A stretch of DNA of 10,145 nucleotides, from NCBI GenBank assembly GCA_015485845.1, contig WFSU01000123.1:1-10145 (forward strand), written 5' to 3'. The first letter of the stretch is position 1. Every line of letters starts with the position of its first letter. The position numbers and the translations under genes are program-made. Positions 1 to 5,589 of the stretch are shown in pieces. This DNA comes from Nitratifractor sp. (GTDB taxonomy: Bacteria > Campylobacterota > Campylobacteria > Campylobacterales > Sulfurovaceae). Below the pieces are notes generated by a model that saw nothing but the letters and a program-made list of their open reading frames with translations, searched no databases and was not told the origin of the DNA.

Positions 1-67
1 AACGGTATTTGGTTACCCACACAATATGAGCCTGCATCTGACTGACGGTATGACCACTTCTTCTCAT
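1..67 (-). CDS. tnpA: IS200/IS605-family TnpA transposase, N-terminal fragment cut by window edge
   Basis: Only the first 22 codons are visible, read leftward from ATG at 67-65. They give MRRSGHTVSQ followed by HIVWVTKYR, which is the recognisable opening of Y1-type (HUH) transposases of the IS200/IS605 family. The H-I-V-W-x-T-K-Y-R block is the first beta strand of that fold. The catalytic HUH pair and the tyrosine would lie beyond the edge. The family moves as single-stranded DNA, without target duplication, using subterminal hairpins for recognition; a hairpin is present just upstream (103-117). Other in-frame starts are GTG at 82 and ATG at 118. No good ribosome binding site precedes any of them, which is common in this poorly translated family. 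The reading frame is the same as that of the vapC remnant but is separated from it by a TAG stop. Whether the element is complete cannot be seen. Confidence 0.8.
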   Translation of the reverse strand, partial: MRRSGHTVSQMQAHIVWVTKYR

Positions 68-102
68 ACGACATTCTAACACATTTGTAGAAGCTAAAGC
101 CT

Positions 103-117
103 TGCACTGAAAGTGCA
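103..117 (-). repeat. Perfect hairpin at the IS left end
   Basis: TGCACT and AGTGCA (6-bp stem) flank a three-base loop (GAA on the plus strand, TTC on the minus strand). It sits 36 bases upstream of the likely tnpA ATG and about 10 bases inside the vapC remnant's new stop codon. Subterminal imperfect or perfect palindromes of this size are what TnpA binds at the left end of IS200/IS605 elements. The role is inferred from position; the palindrome is directly visible. Confidence 0.6.
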
Positions 118-127
118 TAGTTTTGGA

Positions 128-184
128 CTATCGTTTTTGGGACAATAAATAACGAAGAATAACATTGGTATCAAGATATATCAT
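128..184 (-). pseudogene. vapC: VapC-type PIN-domain toxin, 5' remnant (18 codons) broken by IS insertion
   Basis: The ATG at 184-182 overlaps the antitoxin stop as ATGA, the usual coupling in vapBC operons. The reading frame gives MIYLDTNVILRYLL, a textbook PIN-domain start: hydrophobic strand, first catalytic aspartate (D5) and the T-N pair that positions the metal. It then continues S-Q-K-R and stops at TAG (130-128). Family members are about 120-145 residues and need three or four acidic residues spread over the chain, so this 18-residue product cannot be an active RNase. What follows is the left end of an IS200/IS605-type element, so interruption by insertion is the likely cause. The rest of vapC should lie beyond the element, outside the window. 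The homology is clear from the motif although the stretch is short. Confidence 0.8.
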
Positions 185-423
185 TTATGATTCTCAGCTA
201 CTTTTTGCCATGCAATCTCTTTTTCCCTTTCAATCAACGAGGGATTGGCATATTGATTGAGAGCACCGGCCAGTGAACGTTTTGGCATGGATGCTGATTG
301 TTTCTCCATTGTATTTGTAAGGGAAAAAGGCAATACCAGTATTTCAACTTGCTGATTAATGTATTCATGTGGAATTCGCAGGTTGTAGATTTCATTCGTA
401 GGTTTGACAATTTCTCTCAGCAT
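181..423 (-). CDS. VapB-like antitoxin partner of the PIN toxin
   Basis: An 80-residue protein starting MLREIVKPTNEIYNLRIP at 423, with an AGAGGAG ribosome binding site 7 bases upstream. The first half (an I-x-I-P strand, then Y-I-N-x-x-V-E-I-L-V-L-P) resembles a beta-rich DNA-binding/dimerisation segment. The second half is charged and ends S-L-A-G-A-L-x-x-Y-A-N-P then E-K-E-I-A-W-Q-K-V, the kind of helical tail that in antitoxins of PIN toxins wraps the toxin groove. The assignment rests mainly on context: its TGA overlaps the ATG of a PIN-domain gene. With vapC disrupted, the antitoxin has no functional partner here and may persist as a relic or as an antidote to other toxins. No exact family name can be assigned by eye. 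Confidence 0.75.
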   Translation of the reverse strand: MLREIVKPTNEIYNLRIPHEYINQQVEILVLPFSLTNTMEKQSASMPKRSLAGALNQYANPSLIEREKEIAWQKVAENHK

Positions 424-455
424 CGGTCTACTCCTCTTGCAAATATAACTTCATA

Positions 456-472
456 ATTATAGCAGAATTATA
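456..472 (-). promoter_or_regulatory. Predicted promoter of the vapBC-like operon
   Basis: On the minus strand there is an extended -10 element, TGCTATAAT (464-456), with a second TATAAT 11 bases upstream (472-467). A start of transcription near 449 would give a leader of about 26 bases carrying the AGAGGAG site. The two hexamers lie in a 7-base direct repeat (AATTATA at 455-461 and 466-472), which could serve as an operator for autoregulation, as vapBC loci often have. There is no clear -35, normal for sigma-70 promoters in Campylobacterota. Nothing else is seen in 424-503, including no terminator for the lolA-paralogue operon that ends at 504. Confidence 0.5.
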
Positions 473-503
473 AAAGCTTCATCTCTGTATTGCCTCATCG
501 ACC

Positions 504-1040
504 TCAAATCCTCCCCTGTACCACGCGATATCCTCTCGGTACCCCACAGCGGAACTTGGACGCGGGGAATGGGGATTTATTATATCGGACGCCGGAGAGG
601 CGGATGGTGTTGCGCATCCCTTCTTTGTCGGTAAAGGTGAGTTTGGTCAGCTGTCCTTTTCGGTCGAGGGTAAGGAGAAAATGGTAGCCGTGGTAGTTCG
701 ATTTGTAGAGGTTGCCTTTGTGGTGGCGGGCGACTTTGAGGATCTGCATCATGTCGAGGAGGCTGCCGACGTTGTAGCGGACGACGGTGTGGTGGGGGTA
801 GTCGATCCATTTGACGTCAGAGTTGTAGTTGCACGCTTTCTGCCGGTACGGACGGGCGATATTGGCGATGAAGGCACGGGAACGGTTGACATAGACCGTA
901 CCGGAATAGCGGTAAATATGTCCGCCACCGACGGCCGAATGGGTGAAATGTGCCGAGAAACTTCCCGGTACCGTCACCGCATACGCCTGCAACGACATCG
1001 CTGTGACAGTTGAGAGAAAAAACAGTTTGAACATCTTCAT
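504..1040 (-). CDS. Second LolA-like periplasmic lipoprotein carrier (divergent paralogue)
   Basis: A 178-residue protein with a signal peptide: MKMFKLFF, a hydrophobic core, and a probable cleavage after A-Y-A near residue 21. AGGAG lies 7 bases before the ATG. It aligns without gaps to the upstream LolA from C70 to C165: about 40 of 96 residues are identical by hand count, including V-G-S-L-L-D, the Y-H-G turn, G-Q-L and V-R-Y-x-x-x-P-F-P-A. LolA-type proteins are half-barrels that carry lipoprotein acyl chains from the inner-membrane Lol permease to the outer membrane. This copy has lost the aromatic F-R-W-R-Y stretch kept in its sister (here F-I-A-N-I), so cargo or partner may differ. It is the last gene of the operon, 27 bp after the Crp-like gene. 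Alternatives are a LolB-like role or another periplasmic acyl-binding role. Confidence 0.75.
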   Translation of the reverse strand: MKMFKLFFLSTVTAMSLQAYAVTVPGSFSAHFTHSAVGGGHIYRYSGTVYVNRSRAFIANIARPYRQKACNYNSDVKWIDYPHHTVVRYNVGSLLDMMQILKVARHHKGNLYKSNYHGYHFLLTLDRKGQLTKLTFTDKEGMRNTIRLSGVRYNKSPFPASKFRCGVPRGYRVVQGRI

Positions 1041-1067
1041 GGTTGGCTCCTGGTTATAAAATGGGGA

Positions 1068-1739
1068 TCAGACGAGATTTTTGATCCGTTCGAGAAGTTT
1101 TTCGTGGTTTTTGAGGGTGATCTTCTTGCGGGTATTTTCGAGCACCCCTTCCTCTCTGAGTTTCTTCATGTGGCGATCGACGACATGGCGGACGGTACCG
1201 ATGAGGTTGGCCAGTTCGGTATGGGAAAGGCCGTCGAGGATGCCGTGTCCCTGTGCATCTTTGCGCTCCATATTCTGAACAATGAGCTTGAGGAGGCGCT
1301 CCTGGGTATCGAACAAGGTCAGATCGGTCGCCAGCTCCTCCACATGGCGCAGTTGGTGCGCGACATATTTGAGGACAATTTCCCCAAAAACCGGATAAGC
1401 GTACATCCACTCCCGTGCCTTGCCTATAGGCAGGCGCAGGGCACTTCCCGCCTCGAGGATCTCTACCATCACTTCGTGTGCCTGCCCATCGAGCAGGGAG
1501 ACGGTATCAAACATATCCCCTCGACTCATCAGATAAATCGTCTGCTCTTTGGCATTGGTCAGATTCATCTGGAAGATTTTAACCTTGCCGCTGAGAAAGA
1601 TGAAAAAATACTGGAGCGTATCATCGTAGTCAAAAGGTAACTCTTTGCGGTCAAACTCGACAATCGTCCCATGCGTTTCAAACTCCTGCTGAAGCTGTTC
1701 ACCAATTACTCCGAACGTGTCCAGTTCCAAGCGGGTCAT
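1068..1739 (-). CDS. Crp/Fnr-family transcriptional regulator
   Basis: A 223-residue protein with a cupin-like cyclic-nucleotide-binding fold at about 20-110 (F-I-F-L-S-G-K-V-K-I-F, then S-R-G-D-M-F), a dimer helix at about 112-140, and a Crp-type helix-turn-helix at about 171-194 (L-S-H-T-E-L-A-N-L-I-G-T-V-R-H-V-V-D-R-H). The positions equivalent to the Gly-Glu and Arg-Ser that hold cAMP in E. coli CRP read D-T and H-E here, so cAMP binding is unlikely. There are no cysteines, which excludes an FNR-type iron-sulfur cluster. The start at 1739 is chosen because its ATG overlaps the previous gene's TGA as ATGA, with AGGAAGG just upstream. The reading frame stays open 27 codons further up, but only within the coding sequence of that gene. 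The ligand is unknown. Being inside a lolA operon, it may control envelope functions or the operon itself; that is inference. Confidence 0.85.
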   Translation of the reverse strand: MTRLELDTFGVIGEQLQQEFETHGTIVEFDRKELPFDYDDTLQYFFIFLSGKVKIFQMNLTNAKEQTIYLMSRGDMFDTVSLLDGQAHEVMVEILEAGSALRLPIGKAREWMYAYPVFGEIVLKYVAHQLRHVEELATDLTLFDTQERLLKLIVQNMERKDAQGHGILDGLSHTELANLIGTVRHVVDRHMKKLREEGVLENTRKKITLKNHEKLLERIKNLV

Positions 1740-2278
1740 GCGGTACGACCTTCCTGCAATGTAAGTTTGTGTTTGAGCGCTTCGTGTTTGGTACGAAGCT
1801 CTGAAATCTGCGTAATCCAAAATTCATTGCGCTTGCGTGCCGCTTCGACTTCGGCTTCTGCCTGTTCGAGCTCCATCCGAAACGTTTCGATGGTGTGTTT
1901 CAACGCATTCTTTTCCTCCGAGGAGCGGGCCATGTCGCGACGGAGCTTCTCTGCACGCTCTTGCGCCGTTTTCAACTCTTCCCGGAGCACCATCATCTCT
2001 TTTATAATGGTCTCTTCCTGCTGCTGAAAATGCTCCATGATCGTCTGAGCATCGGAGGCTTCCCGGCGCACGTGAGCCAACTCCTCCTGCCTGGCCTGGA
2101 TATGCTGATCCCGCTCAGTAATCTCTTTTTGCAAGTCTCGGATGTGATCCTGCTGTGCTTTGATTTTGAACGAAAAGATTGCGACGACAAGGATAAATGC
2201 CAGAATCACCGAGCCGACGATACTCCCGATCACCATCGTATCCACTTTGCTGAGAATCTCCAACCATGAAGGATGCAT
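1736..2278 (-). CDS. Single-pass membrane protein with long coiled coil, unknown function
   Basis: A 180-residue protein. A short N-terminus (MHPSWLEILSKVD) leads into one membrane helix at about 15-38 (I-V-G-S-V-I-L-A-F-I-L-V-V-A-I-F). The rest, from about 40 to 178, is almost entirely charged heptad-like helix, rich in E, K, Q and R with no proline, as in a long parallel coiled coil. A positive K-I-K follows the helix, suggesting that the coiled coil lies in the cytoplasm. It starts 3 bases after the lolA stop; its AAGGGG ribosome site is in the last codons of lolA. It ends in an ATGA overlap with the Crp-like gene, so the two are probably translated in a coupled way. I do not recognise a named family. 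A membrane tether or partner for the downstream regulator is one possibility but is speculative. Confidence 0.8.
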   Translation of the reverse strand: MHPSWLEILSKVDTMVIGSIVGSVILAFILVVAIFSFKIKAQQDHIRDLQKEITERDQHIQARQEELAHVRREASDAQTIMEHFQQQEETIIKEMMVLREELKTAQERAEKLRRDMARSSEEKNALKHTIETFRMELEQAEAEVEAARKRNEFWITQISELRTKHEALKHKLTLQEGRTA

Positions 2279-2281
2279 CCA

Positions 2282-2806
2282 CTACCCCTTGATGATATCG
2301 TAGGATTTTGGGACGTGACACTGCAATTGCTTTGCCGGGAAGGGGGTGTTCCCATACCGAACATTATGAAAATGGATGTTGACGATGTTATCCATATCAT
2401 CTGTGTACGCAATTTGTTCCAGTTGCCCCCTGGAATCAACTTTGAGTGTGTAGCGTGTCCCGTGGTAGCGGGCGAGATAGAGATCACCCCGGTATTGTTT
2501 GGCTCGCTTCAGTAGCTGCATCAGGTCCAGAAGGCTGCCGACTTTGTAGACCACTACCTGTTGCAACCGATGATCGATCACCCGTACCCGATCCCCATCC
2601 CCGCAGATTTCGCGCTTAGTGGGGGTTTTGTAACGCCATCGAAATTCGCGGGAGCGGTTCAGGAGCAGCTCCCCGGTATAGCGTACGACCTTTTTCTTCG
2701 GTGTGGTGACTTTTTGGACAAATGTGGCAGAGACTTGCACCGGTACGCGGATTCCACCGAGGAGAAGCAGTGGAAAAAGTGTAAAAAATATGCGAAATAA
2801 AACCAT
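2282..2806 (-). CDS. lolA: LolA outer-membrane lipoprotein carrier protein
   Basis: A 174-residue periplasmic carrier. MVLFRIFFTLFPLLLLGG is the export signal, followed by V-S-A-T-F-V-Q-K-V, the usual start of the LolA barrel (S-x-x-F-x-Q). The block F-R-W-R-Y-K-T-P, then I-D-x-x-L-Q-Q-V-V-V-Y, corresponds to the LolA core F-x-W-x-x-x-x-P ... L-x-Q-V. Its place beside secA is the standard lolA position in Helicobacter and relatives. The protein accepts lipoproteins from the Lol ABC permease (such a permease lies after secA) and delivers them to the outer membrane. The start at 2806 has AAGGGA 4 bases upstream. The frame extends to 2881, but the predicted transcription start near 2824 and the missing signal-peptide shape argue against longer forms. 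Two cysteines (C68, C163) are shared with the second copy. It is the first gene of the four-gene operon. Confidence 0.85.
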   Translation of the reverse strand: MVLFRIFFTLFPLLLLGGIRVPVQVSATFVQKVTTPKKKVVRYTGELLLNRSREFRWRYKTPTKREICGDGDRVRVIDHRLQQVVVYKVGSLLDLMQLLKRAKQYRGDLYLARYHGTRYTLKVDSRGQLEQIAYTDDMDNIVNIHFHNVRYGNTPFPAKQLQCHVPKSYDIIKG

Positions 2807-2830
2807 TTGTTCCCTTGAAAATAAAAACAT

Positions 2831-2839
2831 ATCATAGCA
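2831..2839 (-). promoter_or_regulatory. Predicted promoter of the lolA operon
   Basis: On the minus strand an extended -10 element reads TGCTATGAT (2839-2831). Transcription would begin near 2824, giving a leader of about 18 bases with the AAGGGA ribosome site. Directly upstream, at 2837-2852, is an imperfect inverted repeat (GCAaAGC, GGT, GCTTGC) that overlaps the -10/-35 spacer and could be an operator or chance. No -35 box is evident. Confidence 0.45.
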
Positions 2840-2907
2840 AAGCGGTGCTTGCGAACAGATTGGAAGGATCAAAGAACCCAATCAACAGCCTTTACGCATC
2901 TTTTCGA

Positions 2908-2913
2908 TAGAAT
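2908..2913 (+). promoter_or_regulatory. Predicted promoter of secA
   Basis: TAGAAT on the plus strand, preceded by a T-rich run (CATCTTTTCGA), resembles Campylobacterota sigma-70 promoters, which rely on the -10 element and upstream T-richness. Transcription would begin near 2920, about 33 bases before the secA ATG. The promoter shares the 146-bp divergent region with the lolA promoter, so a single regulator could affect both. Confidence 0.35.
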
Positions 2914-2952
2914 ATTGCCGCATTAAACCAATTTTTGAATGGATGGGTGATT

Positions 2953-5589
2953 ATGGCAAACGTACTCAGTAAAGTATTTGGAACCGCCAACGACCGAAAA
3001 GTCAAGGCTTATCTCAAACGTGCCCAGCGTGTCAACGCACTCGAGGCACACTACGAAGCGATGAGCGATGAAGAACTTCAGTCGGCGTTTGCCGACTTGA
3101 AGGCTTCCGTGCAGGCAGGAGAGCAAACGCTCGATGATGTCCTCTACGACTCATTTGCGATCACACGGGAAGCGAGCAAGCGGGTGCTCGGACTCCGCCA
3201 CTACGACGTCCAGCTCGTCGGGGGAATGGTGCTCCACGAAGGGGACATCGCCGAGATGAAAACCGGGGAGGGAAAAACCCTCGTCGCCACCCTCGCCGTC
3301 GCCCTCAATGCCATGACCGGACGGGGCGTCCACGTCGTCACCGTCAACGACTACCTCGCCCAGCGCGATGCCGACGACATGGGGCGTCTCTACAGCTTCC
3401 TCGGCTACACCACCGGCTGCATCACCGCCGGGATCGATGACGAAGCCGACCGCAAAGCCCAGTACGCCGCCGACATCACCTACGGCACCAACAACGAGTA
3501 CGGCTTTGACTACCTCCGTGACAACATGAAAGTACGCGAAGATGAAAAAGTCCAGCGGGATCACTTCTATGCCATTGTCGATGAAGTGGACTCCATCCTT
3601 ATCGACGAAGCCCGAACCCCCCTCATCATCTCCGGCCCGGCTCAGCGGGATCAAAACCACTACTACACCGCCAACACCGTCGCGCTCCAGCTTGAAAAGG
3701 GGGAAGAGCTCCCCGCCAAGCCCGGCGAAGACAAGAAAAGTACCGGTGACTTCACCGTAGATGAGAAAAACCGCACCATCGTCATGACCGAACAGGGACT
3801 CGAGAAGGCCGAAGAGCTCTTCGGGGTAGGCAACCTCTACAGCAGCGACAACGCCATCCTCGCCCACCACCTTGACCAGGCGCTCAAAGCCCACTATCTC
3901 TTCGAAAAAGATGTCGACTATGTCAACCGCAACGGGGAGATCGTCATCGTTGACGAATTCACCGGACGCCTCAGCGAAGGGCGCCGCTACAGCGAAGGGC
4001 TCCATCAGGCGCTTGAAGCCAAAGAGGGGGTCGTCATCCAGGAAGAGTCCCAGACACTGGCGGAGATCACGTACCAGAACTACTTTCGGATGTACGACAA
4101 ACTCGCCGGGATGACCGGTACGGCGCAGACCGAGGCGACCGAATTCAGCCAGATTTACGGCCTCGATGTCATCTCCATCCCCACCAATGTTCCCGTCGAA
4201 CGGATCGATCGCAACGACCTCATCTACAACACCGAAGAGGAGAAGATCGAAGCTACCGTCAAAAAGATCAAAGAACTCCATGCCAAAGGGCAGCCTGTCC
4301 TCGTCGGAACCGCGTCGATCGAGAAGAGTGAACTCATTCATGATGCTCTCACCAAAGCGAAAATCCCCCACCACGTCCTCAACGCCAAAAACCACGCCAG
4401 TGAAGCAGAGATCATCCTCAATGCCGGACAAAAAGGTGCTGTGACTGTTGCGACCAACATGGCAGGACGGGGGGTCGATATCAAGATCGACGACGAGGTG
4501 CGCGAGCTGGGCGGCCTCTTCATCCTCGGTACCGAGCGCCACGAGAGCCGCCGGATTGACAACCAGCTGCGCGGCCGCTCCGGACGGCAGGGGGATCCGG
4601 GGGAGAGCCAGTTTTTCCTCAGCCTCGATGACAACCTCCTGCGGATCTTCGGCAGTGAAAAGATCCGCAACATCATGAACAAACTCGGCGTCGAACGGGG
4701 CGAATACATCGACTCCAAACTCGTCACCCGCAGCGTCGAAAAAGCACAGAAAAAAGTCGAATCGATGCACTACGAGTCCCGGAAAAATATCCTCGAGTAC
4801 GACGACGTCGCCAACCACCAGCGCAAAGCGATCTACGCCTTCCGCAACCAGCTCCTCGACCCCGAATACGACATGAGCGCCAAAGTAAACGAGAACCACC
4901 ATGACTTCGTCCGGATGCTGATGGATCGGGTCGAAATCTATGCCGGGATGCCAAGTGAAGACTTCGACCTCGAAGGGCTCTGCCGGGAAATACATGAAAA
5001 CAGCGGGGTCACCATCGACCCGGAAGAGCTCAAAGGGAAAGAGCCCAACGAAATCGAGGCGTATATCGTCGACAAAATGCTCGCTGCCTACGAAGAGAAA
5101 ATGGCACCCTTCGACCCCGAACAGCGCAAAGAGATCGAGAGCATCCTCTACCTGCAGATCCTCGATCCTCAGTGGCGGGATCATCTCTACGAAATGGATG
5201 TCCTCAAAACCGGAATCGGCCTGCGCGGCTACAACCAGAAAGATCCCCTCACCGAGTACAAGCAGGAGAGCTACCGCCTCTTCGAGGCACTGGTGGATCG
5301 GATTAAGTTCGAAGCGATCAAACTCCTCCACCTCGTCGAATTCAATTTCGAACAGCCTGAATCCGATCTCGTAGAACTCGAGCAAAAACTTGACGCATTG
5401 GAAATTGCTCAGGATGAGATGGTTGAACATGGGTTTGAAACCGAAACGGCTGAACCGGAACCGGCCAAGCGCCAACCGTACGTCGCCGCCAAAAAACCCA
5501 AACGCAACGACCCCTGCCCCTGCGGCAGCGGGAAAAAGTACAAACACTGCTGCGGAAAAAGCGGCCCGAAAAAGGGTGACCTGGCCTGA
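2953..5589 (+). CDS. secA: SecA preprotein translocase ATPase
   Basis: The 878-residue motor powers export of unfolded preproteins through SecYEG, cycling between cytosol and inner membrane. All hallmarks are present: an N-terminus like E. coli SecA (L-x-K-V-F-G-x-x-N-D-R), Walker A G-E-G-K-T at 105-109, the DEAD-type D-E-V-D at 210-213 followed by S-I-L-I-D-E-A-R-T-P, the second nucleotide-domain motif Q-L-R-G-R-S-G-R-Q-G-D-P-G at about 538-550, the scaffold/wing region with W-R-D-H-L-Y-E-M-D and G-L-R-G-Y, and a C-terminal zinc finger C855-x-C857-x8-C866-C867. The last ligand is Cys where E. coli has His; both occur in the family. Length is close to the usual 840-900. The start at 2953 fits the family N-terminus better than the in-frame ATG six codons upstream (2935). 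The stop shares one base with the next start, so co-translation with the permease is likely. Confidence 0.98.
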   Translation: MANVLSKVFGTANDRKVKAYLKRAQRVNALEAHYEAMSDEELQSAFADLKASVQAGEQTLDDVLYDSFAITREASKRVLGLRHYDVQLVGGMVLHEGDIAEMKTGEGKTLVATLAVALNAMTGRGVHVVTVNDYLAQRDADDMGRLYSFLGYTTGCITAGIDDEADRKAQYAADITYGTNNEYGFDYLRDNMKVREDEKVQRDHFYAIVDEVDSILIDEARTPLIISGPAQRDQNHYYTANTVALQLEKGEELPAKPGEDKKSTGDFTVDEKNRTIVMTEQGLEKAEELFGVGNLYSSDNAILAHHLDQALKAHYLFEKDVDYVNRNGEIVIVDEFTGRLSEGRRYSEGLHQALEAKEGVVIQEESQTLAEITYQNYFRMYDKLAGMTGTAQTEATEFSQIYGLDVISIPTNVPVERIDRNDLIYNTEEEKIEATVKKIKELHAKGQPVLVGTASIEKSELIHDALTKAKIPHHVLNAKNHASEAEIILNAGQKGAVTVATNMAGRGVDIKIDDEVRELGGLFILGTERHESRRIDNQLRGRSGRQGDPGESQFFLSLDDNLLRIFGSEKIRNIMNKLGVERGEYIDSKLVTRSVEKAQKKVESMHYESRKNILEYDDVANHQRKAIYAFRNQLLDPEYDMSAKVNENHHDFVRMLMDRVEIYAGMPSEDFDLEGLCREIHENSGVTIDPEELKGKEPNEIEAYIVDKMLAAYEEKMAPFDPEQRKEIESILYLQILDPQWRDHLYEMDVLKTGIGLRGYNQKDPLTEYKQESYRLFEALVDRIKFEAIKLLHLVEFNFEQPESDLVELEQKLDALEIAQDEMVEHGFETETAEPEPAKRQPYVAAKKPKRNDPCPCGSGKKYKHCCGKSGPKKGDLA

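Larger units (their letters stand above)
1..127 (-). mobile_element. Left end of an IS200/IS605-type insertion sequence (partial)
   Basis: The segment holds the start of tnpA and, upstream of it in the tnpA direction, a perfect 6-bp inverted repeat with a 3-base loop. This is the arrangement expected at the left end of an IS200/IS605 element. The outer boundary cannot be fixed from sequence alone. It must lie between the hairpin (117) and roughly codon 14 of the vapC remnant (about 145), because up to there the vapC reading frame still looks like a PIN protein. No inverted terminal repeats or target duplications are expected for this family. The right end is outside the window. Confidence 0.6.

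Noticed and set aside
91..103. Second possible hairpin next to the IS left-end palindrome
   Set aside because: Pairing would need a bulge and leave a loop of two bases, so it is not a credible stem.
460..503. Rho-independent terminator after the second LolA gene
   Set aside because: No GC-rich stem followed by a T run was found on the minus strand; only a short AAGCTT palindrome is present.
681..1013. Plus-strand open frame rich in V, D and G opposite the second LolA gene
   Set aside because: This is a composition artefact of the antisense strand of a signal-peptide-bearing LolA paralogue.
1104..1640. Plus-strand open frame of 178 codons across the Crp-like gene
   Set aside because: It lies fully antisense to a well-supported regulator, has no family features, and its composition follows from the opposite strand.
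2868..2885. Two ATCAA motifs in the lolA-secA spacer as a possible FNR/CRP-type site
   Set aside because: They are in the same orientation, 13 bases apart, and do not form the inverted TTGAT-N4-ATCAA pair. Chance occurrence is likely.
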